The notes: generated by a model not told the origin, from the letters alone. DNA of 64,000 nt from Pseudoponticoccus marisrubri (GCF_001482405.1 NZ_LPXO01000013.1:42761-106760); one strand, 5' to 3'. Shown: positions 25,234-34,490, counted from the first letter of the stretch. Program-made: numbers and translations.

Positions 25234-25572
25234 ATGCCAGCCCGTCCCCATCTTGCCGCCATCGCGGCCTGCCTGCTTGCCACGCCCACGGCCGCGCTGG
25301 AGATTACGCATGAATACCGCATTCCGGGGGATGCGCTGCGCAGTGTCGAGCTGGTGCCGCACGCGAACGAAGATCCCGGCCTGCTGCGCCTGATGCTGCG
25401 GGCCGATGGCGTGGACCGCCTGCTGGAGATCGAGAGCGACGGGCCACTCGCCGAATGCCTGACGATCCTGCAGAACATTCAGGGCCAGCCGGACCGCGTC
25501 GCGGTGCTGAGCGTGAACATGACCGCGCTGACCCTGAACGGGGTGCTGCTGGAGCGATGCGGCACGCGCTGA
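25234..25572 (+). CDS. Small secreted protein, unknown function
   Basis: 112 residues. Signal peptide of about 21 residues (LAAIAACLLATPTAA). The mature part begins LEITHEYRIPGDALRSVELVPHANEDPG and contains two cysteines (ECLTIL and ERCGTR) that could pair. No family recognised. Lies between trmD and rplS, 54 nt after trmD. Confidence 0.6.
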   Translation: MPARPHLAAIAACLLATPTAALEITHEYRIPGDALRSVELVPHANEDPGLLRLMLRADGVDRLLEIESDGPLAECLTILQNIQGQPDRVAVLSVNMTALTLNGVLLERCGTR

Positions 25573-25794
25573 GCCGCGCCTTCGGGCTTGCCTGCGCGGC
25601 GCCCCGGCTGTACACAGCGCCATCTCAAGGCTTCGGGGCGACTCGGAGCCTTGTGATATGTGGAGGCCGCCGGACCGCCGGGGGCATCCCGCAACAAAGA
25701 ACAGCTGGCGTATCTGCCGGGCGGCGCAAGCCGCGGGCAGCTCTGGCCTGACATCTCCGCGGGCAAACCGCGATGGCAAATAGGAGTAGGTCAC

Positions 25795-26202
25795 ATGGAC
25801 CTGATCGCAGAACTCGAGGCGGAACAGATCGCCTCGCTCGGGAAGGACATTCCCGATTTCAAGGCCGGCGACACCGTGCGCGTCGGCTACAAGGTGACCG
25901 AGGGCACCCGCACCCGTGTGCAGAACTACGAAGGTGTCTGCATCAGCCGCAAGAACGGCGCGGGCATTGCCGGCAGCTTCACGGTCCGCAAGATTTCCTT
26001 CGGTGAAGGCGTGGAACGTGTCTTCCCGCTCTACTCGACCAATATCGAGAGCATCACCGTCGTGCGCCGGGGCCGCGTGCGCCGCGCCAAGCTGTACTAC
26101 CTGCGTTCGCGCCGCGGCAAGTCGGCCCGTATCGCCGAGGACACCACCTACAAGCCGCTCAAGGGTGACGGCAAGAAACCGGTTCAGGGAAGCGCGACAT
26201 GA
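25795..26202 (+). CDS. rplS: 50S ribosomal protein L19
   Basis: 135 residues. [20 protein letters not shown] opens the protein, followed by [29 protein letters not shown] and [13 protein letters not shown], all L19 hallmarks. Sits at the 30S-50S interface. Start chosen at 25795 behind TAGGAG; earlier in-frame starts are unconserved. Overlaps rpmE by four nucleotides. Confidence 0.97.
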   Translation: MDLIAELEAEQIASLGKDIPDFKAGDTVRVGYKVTEGTRTRVQNYEGVCISRKNGAGIAGSFTVRKISFGEGVERVFPLYSTNIESITVVRRGRVRRAKLYYLRSRRGKSARIAEDTTYKPLKGDGKKPVQGSAT

Positions 26203-26420
26203 AAAAGGGCATCCATCCCGAATATCACCTCGTCACCGTCAAGATGACCGACGGGACCGAGTTCCAGACCCGCACCACCTGGGGCAAGGAAGGCGACACG
26301 CTGACGCTGGACATCGACCCCACCGTGCACCCGGCCTGGACCGGCGGCTCGTCGCGCCTGATGGACCAGGGCGGCCGCGTGTCGAAGTTCAAGAAGAAAT
26401 ACGAAGGCCTCGGCTTCTGA
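26199..26420 (+). CDS. rpmE: 50S ribosomal protein L31 (zinc-free form)
   Basis: 73 residues. [20 protein letters not shown] and [18 protein letters not shown] identify L31. The CxxC zinc ribbon of the E. coli type is absent (no cysteine at all), as usual in alphaproteobacteria. Start overlaps the rplS stop (ATGA) and a terminator follows 25 nt after the stop. Confidence 0.96.
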   Translation: MKKGIHPEYHLVTVKMTDGTEFQTRTTWGKEGDTLTLDIDPTVHPAWTGGSSRLMDQGGRVSKFKKKYEGLGF

Positions 26421-26445
26421 GCCACGCGCCTGTGACGGATTTCAG

Positions 26446-26472
26446 AACGCCGCCCCTTGTCGGGCGGCGTTT
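26446..26472 (+). terminator. Intrinsic terminator after rpmE
   Basis: AACGCCGCCC-CTTGTC-GGGCGGCGTT then T: 10-bp stem. The convergent kinase gene ends 22 nt later, so it may serve both strands. Confidence 0.75.
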
Positions 26473-26493
26473 CGCGTTTCGGGGTCTGGGCTG

Positions 26494-27807
26494 TCAACCG
26501 GCCGCGCCGCCGCCCTCGTCCTCCGGCAGCAACAGGCGCACCGCGGTGCCGTCGGGGCCTGTCCGGATGGTCACGCCCCCGGCGCAGGCCCGCGCGAAGC
26601 CGATCACCATGGGCAGGCCCAGCCCGGTGCCGTGGCCCGGGGGCTTGGTCGTGAAGAAGGGCTCGATCACCTTCTGCAGCAGCGGCTCGGGGATGCCGCG
26701 CCCGGTATCGCGGATCTCGATCCCGACATAGCGCCCCGGTGCAAGCGTGGCGCCGTCCCAGAGCGCTTGCGGCGCGGCCAGCGTCTCGGCCCGGACCTGT
26801 ACCGTGATCTGCCCGCCGCCCGGCATCGCGTCGGCCGCGTTGCCCAGCAGGTTGATCAGCGCGGCCACCAGTTGCCCCCGGTCGACGCGCACATGCTGCG
26901 GCGCCTGCGGCAGGTCGAGCGTGCAGGTGACCGTGTCCTCCAGCAGGCAATCGGCTAGCGGCACCGCCTCGCGCACCGCCTCGCCGATATCGACCCGGCT
27001 GGGATGGACCGGCGCCCGGCGGGCGTAGATCAGCAATTGCCGCACAACACGCTCGGCGCGTTTGGCAGCGGCATGGGCGGCGTCCAGCGCCTCGTCCCGC
27101 TCGTGATCGGTCTCGACCACCCGGCTCAGTTCAAGGTGGCCGATGATTGCGGCAAGGTAGTTGTTGAAATCATGTGCCACGCCGCCGGCCAGCCGACCGA
27201 TCGCCGCCATCTTCTGCTGCTGCGCGGCCTGCTCGGCTGCCTCTTCGGCACGCAGCCGCGAGGCGCGCGCGCTCAGGATCGCCTGCGCCACGTAGATCAC
27301 CGCGGCCGTGCCCACGATCAACGCGCCCACGATGGCCAGCGACCCGTCCGAGACCTTGATTCGCGCCTGCGCGATCCAGGCGATGGCGGCCGCGATGCAG
27401 GCGATCTCGCCCCCGACCATCCAGGCCAGCGTATCCGCCCGACGCACGAGGAAGGCCATGACCGCGGCCAGCAGCACGCTGCCGGCAAAGGCCAGCGCGA
27501 TGTCGGATTCGGTGGCCAGATGCACCGGCATCCACAGGAAGCTTGCCAGCACCACGAGGAAGAGCGCCCCCGCGATGGTCACATGCCGCCCGGTGACGAT
27601 CAGCCGCTCGCGCGAGAGGTAGAGGTAGAGCGCCGCCTGCGCCACGAGGTAGATCCCCGACCACAGCAGGGCCGCCACCCAGCCCGTGTAGCCATAGAGC
27701 AGGAGCCCGCCGCCGCCCACGCCCAGGAGACGAAACCAGACCTCGCGCCGGTCGCCATACTCCACCTCGTAGAGCCGGCTCATTTCCTTGTCGCGCTGGA
27801 TCAGCAT
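26494..27807 (-). CDS. Membrane sensor histidine kinase
   Basis: 437 residues. Five or six membrane helices (about residues 25-180) form the sensor, with no recognisable extracytoplasmic domain. HisKA follows with phospho-acceptor His212 in AGGVAHDFNNYL, the HDFNN form of NtrB-like and hybrid kinases. The HATPase domain has the N box LINLLGNAADAM, G1 IRDTGRGIP, and G2 KPPGHGTGLGLP. No receiver domain and no response regulator gene adjoins it, so it is an orphan kinase here. Signal unknown. Convergent with rpmE. Confidence 0.9.
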   Translation of the reverse strand: MLIQRDKEMSRLYEVEYGDRREVWFRLLGVGGGGLLLYGYTGWVAALLWSGIYLVAQAALYLYLSRERLIVTGRHVTIAGALFLVVLASFLWMPVHLATESDIALAFAGSVLLAAVMAFLVRRADTLAWMVGGEIACIAAAIAWIAQARIKVSDGSLAIVGALIVGTAAVIYVAQAILSARASRLRAEEAAEQAAQQQKMAAIGRLAGGVAHDFNNYLAAIIGHLELSRVVETDHERDEALDAAHAAAKRAERVVRQLLIYARRAPVHPSRVDIGEAVREAVPLADCLLEDTVTCTLDLPQAPQHVRVDRGQLVAALINLLGNAADAMPGGGQITVQVRAETLAAPQALWDGATLAPGRYVGIEIRDTGRGIPEPLLQKVIEPFFTTKPPGHGTGLGLPMVIGFARACAGGVTIRTGPDGTAVRLLLPEDEGGGAAG

Positions 27808-28002
27808 GCCGTGCCCCTTGCGGCCACAAAGCGCGTTGCGTGATCATTAACCATTTCGAACGAGACACTTGTTACTGCAAAGCCGCGGTCGTTGCGGACC
27901 GGTGGGCGTCCCCTGATTTATATGTCAACTTCGCTGCCCGAGAAACTGTTCTCGCTTTGCGGCGCCGGGCTGGCGGGCGTTCACCGATAGCGTGTGAGGG
28001 CC

Positions 28003-28821
28003 TCAGTCGCAGGCCAGGGCGGGGTCGTGCAGCATCTGCTGCAGCACCGCATCGCCGGGCGCGTGGCTGGCCAGCATGGCGCCATGTGCCGCGACCAGCC
28101 GTTCGAAGGCCGCCGCACTCGGCGCATCCCAGGTGCCGGACAGGGCTGGTGTCCCGCAGCCGCGCGCTACCAGCTCGGCCTGCAGAGAGCGGGTCGTCAC
28201 GCGGCGCAGCAGGCTGTCGATCTCGTCCATGATATGAGTGCCGGGGCAGCTGGTCTGCGCGTGGTGCAGGTGCGGCAGGATATTGGCCGTGGGCACGCGA
28301 TAGGCGCGCTGCGCCTCGGACATGACCCGCACGTAAGAGGCGCGCGCCGCCTCGGTCAGATGCTGGTGGTTGAAATCGCCCAGCGCCACGACGGCGAAAT
28401 GCCCGTCGAAATCCGCGCGCCGGGACGAACCGCGCAGGGTGGATCTCGTGGCCGGCTTGTAGCGCACGGGCCGACCCTTGGCGATCTGACCGGCCGGGTC
28501 CACGGCGTAGTGATAGGCGATCATGCCCAGCCCGGCATTGTGCGCGTGGTCATGGTGGATGTTGCGGACACGCTGCGCGATGCTCTGGCGTGCCCGCGCG
28601 GCGCTGGCCCGGGCGAAGAGATCGGCATCGGTGCCGGCAAAGCCTTCGTGGTGGAAGGTGATATGCGTGATGCGGGCGTGGCGATAGGTGTCCAGCGTGG
28701 CCTGCTCGATCCCGGACAGGGCGGGCACGATCTCGCCCTCGATGCTCAGCGGCGCCGGCTCGGCCGACAGGGTGGTGGCGCCGGCCAGCAGCAACAGGCA
28801 AAGACGGATCAGGGCGGGCAT
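28003..28821 (-). CDS. Exported N-acetylmuramoyl-L-alanine amidase-like (PGRP fold)
   Basis: 272 residues from ATG 28821 (CCGGAG upstream); a longer frame from 28977 is rejected because it has no signal. Signal peptide of about 20 residues, then an Amidase_2/PGRP-type domain: HITFHHEGFAG (zinc His), IAYHYAVDPAGQIAKGRPVRYKPA (the YH...G-x-I-x-x-GR pattern) and QTSCPGTHIMDEI (zinc Cys/His end). Cleaves the amide between muramic acid and peptide in cell-wall recycling or remodelling, or serves as a binding protein. Divergent from the SQR fusion, with the sulfur-box between them. Confidence 0.78.
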   Translation of the reverse strand: MPALIRLCLLLLAGATTLSAEPAPLSIEGEIVPALSGIEQATLDTYRHARITHITFHHEGFAGTDADLFARASAARARQSIAQRVRNIHHDHAHNAGLGMIAYHYAVDPAGQIAKGRPVRYKPATRSTLRGSSRRADFDGHFAVVALGDFNHQHLTEAARASYVRVMSEAQRAYRVPTANILPHLHHAQTSCPGTHIMDEIDSLLRRVTTRSLQAELVARGCGTPALSGTWDAPSAAAFERLVAAHGAMLASHAPGDAVLQQMLHDPALACD

Positions 28822-28941
28822 GTCGGGCTCCGGTCGCGCTGTGGGATCACCCCAGCCTAGCATGGACACGGCCCCGCCGCGCAGGGTTTCCCGCCCGCCG
28901 GCGGAGCGGCGCCGGGCCTGCGACCCTCTGGCCCATATCAC

Positions 28942-28957
28942 ATTCTTATTCATGAAT
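28942..28957. promoter_or_regulatory. SqrR-type operator (ATTC-N8-GAAT), site 2
   Basis: ATTCTTATTCATGAAT, with an inner ATTCATGAAT palindrome, 46 nt upstream of the TTG start of the SQR fusion and close to a CATATCAC -10-like strip. SqrR represses sqr in Rhodobacter through this consensus (from memory). It overlaps the false ATG at 28956, which supports the downstream start. Confidence 0.65.
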
Positions 28958-29003
28958 GCATAAAGGCACCAAGACACGAGTCCCGCTGCCGGAGGAGCGC
29001 ATC

Positions 29004-30677
29004 TTGGAATTCCGCAAAATCACCGACGACATCACCGTCTCGCCGCAGATCACGGCGGGCGACATCCCCGCCATCGCCGAGGCGGGCTTCCGCGCGATCA
29101 TCTGCAACCGGCCCGATGGCGAGGGGGTGGACCAGCCCGGCTTCGACGAGATCGCAGAGGCCGCCCGCGCCGCGGGGCTGGAGACCCGCTACCTGCCGGT
29201 GGACAGCGGCAAGGTCACGGACGCGGCGGCCGCCGATTTCGGGCAGGCGATGCGTGCCCTGCCCGGCCCGGTGCTGGCCTATTGCCGCACGGGCACCCGG
29301 TCGGCCACCCTGTGGTCGCTGTCGCGCGCGGCCGATCTTGCCCCGGCCGAGATCCTCGAGAAGACGAAAGGCGCGGGCTATGACATGGCCGGCGTGGTGC
29401 GGCGCATCGTGAATGGCGGCAAGACCCCGACCGATACCGGCGATGCGCGATTCGACATCGTCATCGTGGGCGGCGGCGCGGCGGGCATCGCGGTGGCCTC
29501 GAGCTTGCGCGCGCGCCTGCCCAATGCGCAGATCGCCATCCTCGACCCTGCCGACATCCACTACTACCAGCCCGGCTGGACCATGGTCGGCGGCGGTGTG
29601 TTCGAGGCGCAGAGCACCGCGCGCACCATGGCCAGCCTGATCCCGCGCGGCGTGCACTGGATCAAGTCCGCCGTCGCCGCCTTCGAGCCGCAGAACAATG
29701 CCGTGGTGCTGGATGGCTGCCGGGTGGTGAAATACGACCGGCTGGTGGTCTGCCCGGGGCTCAAGCTAGACTGGCACAAGGTCGACGGGCTGGTCGAGAC
29801 GCTGGGCAAGAACGGCGTGACCTCGAATTACCGCTTCGACCTGGCGCCCTACACGTGGGAGCTGGTCCGCGGGCTCAAGGAGGGCCGCGCGGTCTTCACC
29901 CAGCCGCCCATGCCGATCAAATGCGCCGGCGCGCCACAGAAGGCGCTCTACCTGTCGGGCGATCACTGGTTCCGCAACGGCGTGCTGGGGCATGTGGACA
30001 TCCAGTTCATGAACGCCGGCGGCGTGCTGTTCGGCGTCAAGGACTACGTGCCGGCGCTGGACTCCTACATGCAGAAATACGGCGCCTCGCTGAACTTCTT
30101 CCACAATCTCGTGGCGGTGGACGGGCCGGCGCGCAAGGCGACCTTCAAGGTTGCGCGCCCCGACGAGACGCCGCAGGAGGTCACGGTGGAGTTCGACATG
30201 CTCCATGTCTGCCCGCCCCAGACCGCGCCAGATTTCGTGCGTGTCTCGCCCCTGGCCGACGCGGCGGGCTGGGTCGATGTCGACCAGAACACGCTACGCC
30301 ACAAGACCTACGAGAATGTCTGGAGCCTGGGTGACGTGATGAACGCGCCAAATGCCAAGACCGCCGCGGCGGCGCGGATGCAGGCCCCCGTCGTGGCCGA
30401 GAACATCGCCGCGGATTTCGCCGGCGGATCGCCGCGGGCCTCGTATAACGGCTATGGCTCCTGCCCGCTGACCGTCGAGAAGGGCAAGATCGTGCTGGCC
30501 GAGTTCGGCTATGGCGGGGCGCTGCTGCCCTCTTTCCCGAAATGGCTGATCGACGGGACCAAGCCCACCCGCGCGGCCTGGCTGCTGAAGGAGCAGATCC
30601 TGCCGCCGGTCTACTGGAAGGCCATGCTGCGCGGCAAGGAATGGCTGGCCAAGCCCGAGACCGTGTCCGCCAAGTAG
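29004..30677 (+). CDS. DSP-like phosphatase / sulfide:quinone oxidoreductase fusion
   Basis: 557 residues from TTG 29004, chosen because GGAGGAG sits 6 nt upstream and the N-terminus then reads MEFRKITDDITVSPQIT like single-domain relatives. Domain 1 (1-140) is the BLH/DUF442 phosphatase fold with catalytic loop CRTGTRS (94-100). Domain 2 (150-557) is an FAD oxidoreductase with GGGAAG (156-161). Its catalytic cysteines Cys307 (KCAGAP) and Cys487 (SCPL) match the pair of mitochondrial-type SQOR. It should oxidise sulfide to persulfide and pass electrons to quinone at the membrane. Preceded by a SqrR-type box and followed by sulP. Confidence 0.88.
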   Translation: MEFRKITDDITVSPQITAGDIPAIAEAGFRAIICNRPDGEGVDQPGFDEIAEAARAAGLETRYLPVDSGKVTDAAAADFGQAMRALPGPVLAYCRTGTRSATLWSLSRAADLAPAEILEKTKGAGYDMAGVVRRIVNGGKTPTDTGDARFDIVIVGGGAAGIAVASSLRARLPNAQIAILDPADIHYYQPGWTMVGGGVFEAQSTARTMASLIPRGVHWIKSAVAAFEPQNNAVVLDGCRVVKYDRLVVCPGLKLDWHKVDGLVETLGKNGVTSNYRFDLAPYTWELVRGLKEGRAVFTQPPMPIKCAGAPQKALYLSGDHWFRNGVLGHVDIQFMNAGGVLFGVKDYVPALDSYMQKYGASLNFFHNLVAVDGPARKATFKVARPDETPQEVTVEFDMLHVCPPQTAPDFVRVSPLADAAGWVDVDQNTLRHKTYENVWSLGDVMNAPNAKTAAAARMQAPVVAENIAADFAGGSPRASYNGYGSCPLTVEKGKIVLAEFGYGGALLPSFPKWLIDGTKPTRAAWLLKEQILPPVYWKAMLRGKEWLAKPETVSAK

Positions 30678-30734
30678 GCCCCCCGGGCCCCGGCACTGAC
30701 CGGGGCCCGACAGGATCGCCGCACCCCCTTTCAA

Positions 30735-30750
30735 ATTCCATTAGTGGAAT
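30735..30750. promoter_or_regulatory. SqrR-type operator (ATTC-N8-GAAT), site 3
   Basis: ATTCCATTAGTGGAAT, perfect 6-bp arms (ATTCCA/TGGAAT) identical to those of site 1, followed by ATATATATG. Lies 66 nt before sulP and 57 nt after the SQR fusion, so sulP has its own controlled promoter. Confidence 0.65.
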
Positions 30751-30816
30751 ATATATGTCGCTCGACACAGACGATTCCGGTGCGCCAAGCTGCCCGGACC
30801 CGAGCAAGGACCAGCC

Positions 30817-32568
30817 ATGACGCCTCCCCGCCTGACGGCCCGCCATTTCACGCGCTACCTGCCGATCCTCGACTGGGGGCGACGCTACGACCGCGAGAGT
30901 GCAACCTCGGACATCGTGGCGGCGGTGATCGTGACGATCATGCTGATCCCGCAATCGCTGGCCTACGCGCTGCTGGCCGGACTGCCGGCCGAGATGGGGC
31001 TTTATGCCTCGATCCTGCCGCTGGTGGCCTACACGATCTTCGGCACTTCGCGCGCACTGGCCGTGGGCCCGGTGGCGGTGGTGTCGCTGATGACCGCGGC
31101 CGCGATCGGCAACCTCGGCCTGAGCGACCCGGTGCAGATCGCGCTGGCCGCGGGCACGCTGGCCTTCCTCTCGGGCGCGATCCTGCTGGTGATGGGGGTG
31201 CTGCGGCTGGGCTTTCTGGCGAATTTCCTCAGCCACCCGGTGATCGCGGGCTTCATCACCGCCTCGGGCGTGCTGATCGCGACCTCGCAGCTCAAGCATA
31301 TCCTCGGCGTCGAGGCGCATGGCCACAACCTGGTGGGGCTGGTCGGGTCACTGGTGGCGCATCAGGGCGAGACCAACCTCTACACGCTGGTGATCGGCGT
31401 CAGCGCCACCGCCTTCCTGTTCTGGGTCCGCAAGGGGTTGAAGCCGCTCCTGATCAATGCAGGGCTCAAGCCGCGGCTGGCCGATATCGCCGCCAAGGCC
31501 GGCCCGGTCGCCGCCGTCGCCGTGACCATCCTGGTCACCTGGGCCTTCGGACTGAACGCGCGCGGAGTCGCCATCGTGGGCGAGGTGCCCACCGGCCTGC
31601 CGCCCCTGACCCTGCCCAGCCTGTCGCCGGCGCTGTGGAACCAGCTGTTCCTTTCGGCGCTGCTGATCTCGATCATCGGCTTCGTGGAATCCGTCTCGGT
31701 CGCGCAGACACTGGCCGCCAAGAAGCGCCAGCGCATCGTTCCCGACCAGGAGCTGATCGGTCTGGGCGCCTCGAACGTGGCCGCCGCGGTGTCGGGCGGC
31801 TACCCGGTGACCGGCGGCTTTGCCCGCTCGGTGGTGAATTTCGACGCCGGCGCCGAGACGCCCGCGGCCGGTGCCTTCACCGCCGTGGGCATCCTGCTGG
31901 CCGCGCTGCTGCTGACGCCGCTGCTCTACTTCCTGCCCAAGGCCACGCTGGCGGCCACGATCATCGTCGCGGTGCTGAGCCTTGTCGATTTCTCGATCCT
32001 GAAGAAGAGCTGGACCTATTCGCGGGTGGATTTCACCGCCGTGGCCGCGACGATCCTGCTGACGCTGGGCTTCGGCGTCGAGACGGGGGTCAGCGCGGGC
32101 GTCATCATCTCGATCGGGCTGCACCTCTACAAGACCTCGCGCCCCCACGTGGCCGAGGTGGGGCTGGTGCCCGGCACCCAGCATTTCCGCAACATTCTGC
32201 GCCACAAGGTCGAGACGCGGCCCGACATCGTCACCCTGCGCGTCGATGAGAGCCTCTATTTCGCCAATGCGCGGTTCCTGGAGGATTACGTGCTGAACCG
32301 GGTCGCCTGCGAACAGCCGCTGAAGCATGTGGTGCTGATGTTCCCCGCGGTGAACGAGGTCGACATGAGCGCGCTGGAGACGCTGGAAGAACTGAACCGG
32401 CGGCTGGGCGACATGGAGATCTCGCTGCACCTCTCCGAGGTCAAGGGCCCGGTGATGGACCGGCTGAAACGGTCGCATTTCCTGGACGAGCTGACCGGCG
32501 AGGTCTTCCTGGCGCAGTATGACGCGTGGAAGAAGCTGACGGGCACGCCGGTGCGTGCCGCGTCATAG
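30817..32568 (+). CDS. SulP-family anion permease with STAS domain
   Basis: 583 residues. Twelve to fourteen membrane helices carry the SulP signature IPQSLAYALLAGLPAEMGLYASILP (residues 48-72) and the substrate-site segment GYPVTGGFARSVVNFDAGA. The cytosolic STAS domain occupies roughly 440-560 (TLRVDESLYFANARFLED, MFPAVNEVDMSALETLEEL). Family members move sulfate, bicarbonate or other anions with H+ or Na+. The sulfur-box promoter and neighbouring SQR gene favour sulfate, sulfite or thiosulfate transport here (inference). Its end overlaps the convergent phosphatase gene by six nucleotides. Confidence 0.92.
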   Translation: MTPPRLTARHFTRYLPILDWGRRYDRESATSDIVAAVIVTIMLIPQSLAYALLAGLPAEMGLYASILPLVAYTIFGTSRALAVGPVAVVSLMTAAAIGNLGLSDPVQIALAAGTLAFLSGAILLVMGVLRLGFLANFLSHPVIAGFITASGVLIATSQLKHILGVEAHGHNLVGLVGSLVAHQGETNLYTLVIGVSATAFLFWVRKGLKPLLINAGLKPRLADIAAKAGPVAAVAVTILVTWAFGLNARGVAIVGEVPTGLPPLTLPSLSPALWNQLFLSALLISIIGFVESVSVAQTLAAKKRQRIVPDQELIGLGASNVAAAVSGGYPVTGGFARSVVNFDAGAETPAAGAFTAVGILLAALLLTPLLYFLPKATLAATIIVAVLSLVDFSILKKSWTYSRVDFTAVAATILLTLGFGVETGVSAGVIISIGLHLYKTSRPHVAEVGLVPGTQHFRNILRHKVETRPDIVTLRVDESLYFANARFLEDYVLNRVACEQPLKHVVLMFPAVNEVDMSALETLEELNRRLGDMEISLHLSEVKGPVMDRLKRSHFLDELTGEVFLAQYDAWKKLTGTPVRAAS

Positions 32569-33285
32569 CGGCTGGCGGCCGGTCTCGGTCAGCTGCGCGA
32601 TCCGGCCGCCCTCGAACACCGCCACGGAAAGCGGGCGGCCATAGCCCGCGCCGGTGTCGAGGTTCAGCCGGTTGGACCGCAGGTCCGGCCCCTCGACCGG
32701 CGTATGGCCATGCACGACGAAATGGCCGAAATCGCGGCCGTCCGACAGGAACTCGTCGCGGATCCACAGCAGGTCGTCCTCCTGCTGCCATTTCAGCGGC
32801 AGGCCCGGGCGAATGCCGGCATGCACGAAGAGAAAATCCCCCTGCTCGTGGTAGAGCGCGAGGTCTTTCAGGAAGGCCCGGTGGCTGTCCGGCACGGCAC
32901 GCTCCACCGCCTGCAGCAGCGCCTCGGGCTCCATCGTGGCCGCCCCCGGCACCCCGTAAGAGGCCAGCGTCTCCTCGCCGCCAAGGTTGGGCGTGACCCA
33001 GGACTTGCCCGACTTGATCCGGTCGTCATGCCGTTCACCGCTGTCGAGGAACCGCTCGAACATGCGGTCATGGTTGCCCTTGACGAAGACCCAGTCGCGC
33101 CCCGCATCGCGGCCGCGCAGAAACGTGTCGATGACGCCGCGGCTGTCGGGCCCGCGATCCACGTAATCGCCCAGAAAGACGGTGCGGGCCCCGGCCCCGC
33201 CATCCGCCTCGATCCGCGCCAGCGCCCCGTCGAGCATGGCCTTCTGTCCGTGGATGTCGCCGATGGCGTAGATGCGCTCTGTCAT
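32563..33285 (-). CDS. PPP-type serine/threonine phosphatase (metallophosphoesterase)
   Basis: 240 residues. All PPP motifs are present in order: GDIHG (9-13), GDYVDRGPDSRG, KGNHD, and the later metal histidines in VHAGIRPGLPL and VHGHTP. Size matches PrpA/PrpB-like bacterial enzymes and Rhodobacteraceae homologues named metallophosphoesterase. Two metal ions activate water for phosphoester hydrolysis. Natural substrate unknown. Single gene. Confidence 0.9.
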   Translation of the reverse strand: MTERIYAIGDIHGQKAMLDGALARIEADGGAGARTVFLGDYVDRGPDSRGVIDTFLRGRDAGRDWVFVKGNHDRMFERFLDSGERHDDRIKSGKSWVTPNLGGEETLASYGVPGAATMEPEALLQAVERAVPDSHRAFLKDLALYHEQGDFLFVHAGIRPGLPLKWQQEDDLLWIRDEFLSDGRDFGHFVVHGHTPVEGPDLRSNRLNLDTGAGYGRPLSVAVFEGGRIAQLTETGRQPL

Positions 33286-33347
33286 GCCGGCCGCTTAGCA
33301 CGGCCGGCGCCCGGCGGCCAGATGACCTTGGGATCGCAGGGCCCGGG

Positions 33348-34370
33348 TCAGGGCAACATGATGCGACAGGCGGCAGAGTTTTGCAGGCAAGTCGCGCCCG
33401 AGGGGTCGGCGTTCAGGTCGAAACAGCCCGGCCGGCAGCGCGGCCCGGCTGCGGCGGCATTGACCGTGCAGACCGTGGCCGAGGTCTGCATGCGGCTCTC
33501 GCCACCGAACCGGCTGGGGATGCCCACCGTCCATTGCCACATGGCGAGGTTGGCGGCCTGCCCGTCGGTCGAGTAGCAATCCTTGGTAAAACTGCGCGCC
33601 TCGGTCCGTTGCGAGGTGCGGCTGATCGCGGTGCTTTCCTCGTGGGTCGCTGTGATCTTGAGAGAATTGGTGGCCGACCCGCCGCCCAGGTTGGTTTCCA
33701 CCTCGAAGCCGCGCTCGATCGCCAGCGACCAGGCGCGTGTCTCGGTGACGCCGCGCGCCGTGGACAGCGACTCGGTCAGGTTGAAGGTCTGCTTGGGCCC
33801 GGCATGCTGGTCGACGAGGAACCAGTTGCCGCTGACCTTCAGGCTTTCGCCCGCCGGCGGGCGCGACCGCGTGTCGAAAGTCTTTTTCCAGACCGAGCCG
33901 AGCGACGGCGTGTCACCGAAACAGACCCGCTTGTCCACCGCCGGGTCCCAGAACTGGCTGGTCGAGATCAGTGTGCTGAGATCGCTGGTTACACTGTCGC
34001 GCCAGCGCCGAGTGTACATCTGGCGCATGCAGTAATCGTCGCCGCCCGAAAAGCGCAGCTTGGCCATGACGTGGAACCCCACGTCCTGGATCGCCCCCCG
34101 CCCGATATTGTCCGGCGCGGCAAAGCAGGTCCACCGCGCGCGTTCGAGATCGTTCACGCCGGGATTGTCGATACGGAATTCGCGGGTTTCCTCGCCGGAC
34201 ACGCCGACCAGCGTGACATAGAGGTCGTCATCTGTGCCGGCGACGTCGAAATCGCTGGTTCGAATGCAGAATTCGGTCAGGACGGCAGCCTGCGCCGAAA
34301 CACCAAGCGTGGAAACCGCTGCAACCATGAAAGCACGCGCCGCGCGGCGCGGATCTGTCAGCAAGAACAT
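33348..34370 (-). CDS. Secreted PLAT-like / possible beta-pore-forming protein
   Basis: 340 residues. Signal peptide ends near AQA (residue 28). Residues 30-120 resemble a PLAT/LH2 sandwich: FCIRTSDFDVAGTDDDLYVTLVG, EFRIDNPGVNDLERARW. A second half (about 195-270) shows long alternating polar strands: LTESLSTARGVTETRAW, GFEVETNLGGGS, LKITATHEESTAISRTS. This is the look of aerolysin/ETX-MTX2 pore-forming toxins around a glycine-rich turn. Eight or more cysteines suggest disulfides. No homologue is recalled by name. The toxin reading is a hypothesis; the export and PLAT-like parts are firmer. Monocistronic. Confidence 0.6.
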   Translation of the reverse strand: MFLLTDPRRAARAFMVAAVSTLGVSAQAAVLTEFCIRTSDFDVAGTDDDLYVTLVGVSGEETREFRIDNPGVNDLERARWTCFAAPDNIGRGAIQDVGFHVMAKLRFSGGDDYCMRQMYTRRWRDSVTSDLSTLISTSQFWDPAVDKRVCFGDTPSLGSVWKKTFDTRSRPPAGESLKVSGNWFLVDQHAGPKQTFNLTESLSTARGVTETRAWSLAIERGFEVETNLGGGSATNSLKITATHEESTAISRTSQRTEARSFTKDCYSTDGQAANLAMWQWTVGIPSRFGGESRMQTSATVCTVNAAAAGPRCRPGCFDLNADPSGATCLQNSAACRIMLP

Positions 34371-34490
34371 CTTGGCAATCCTTTGGAAATGACGCGGCTC
34401 CTTGACCGCTCTACATTCTACGGTCAGGACGCCAATTCAACATAACACAAAGAATCCAGCGAAACGGCTGGCTTGCCGGCCGTTCAACCG

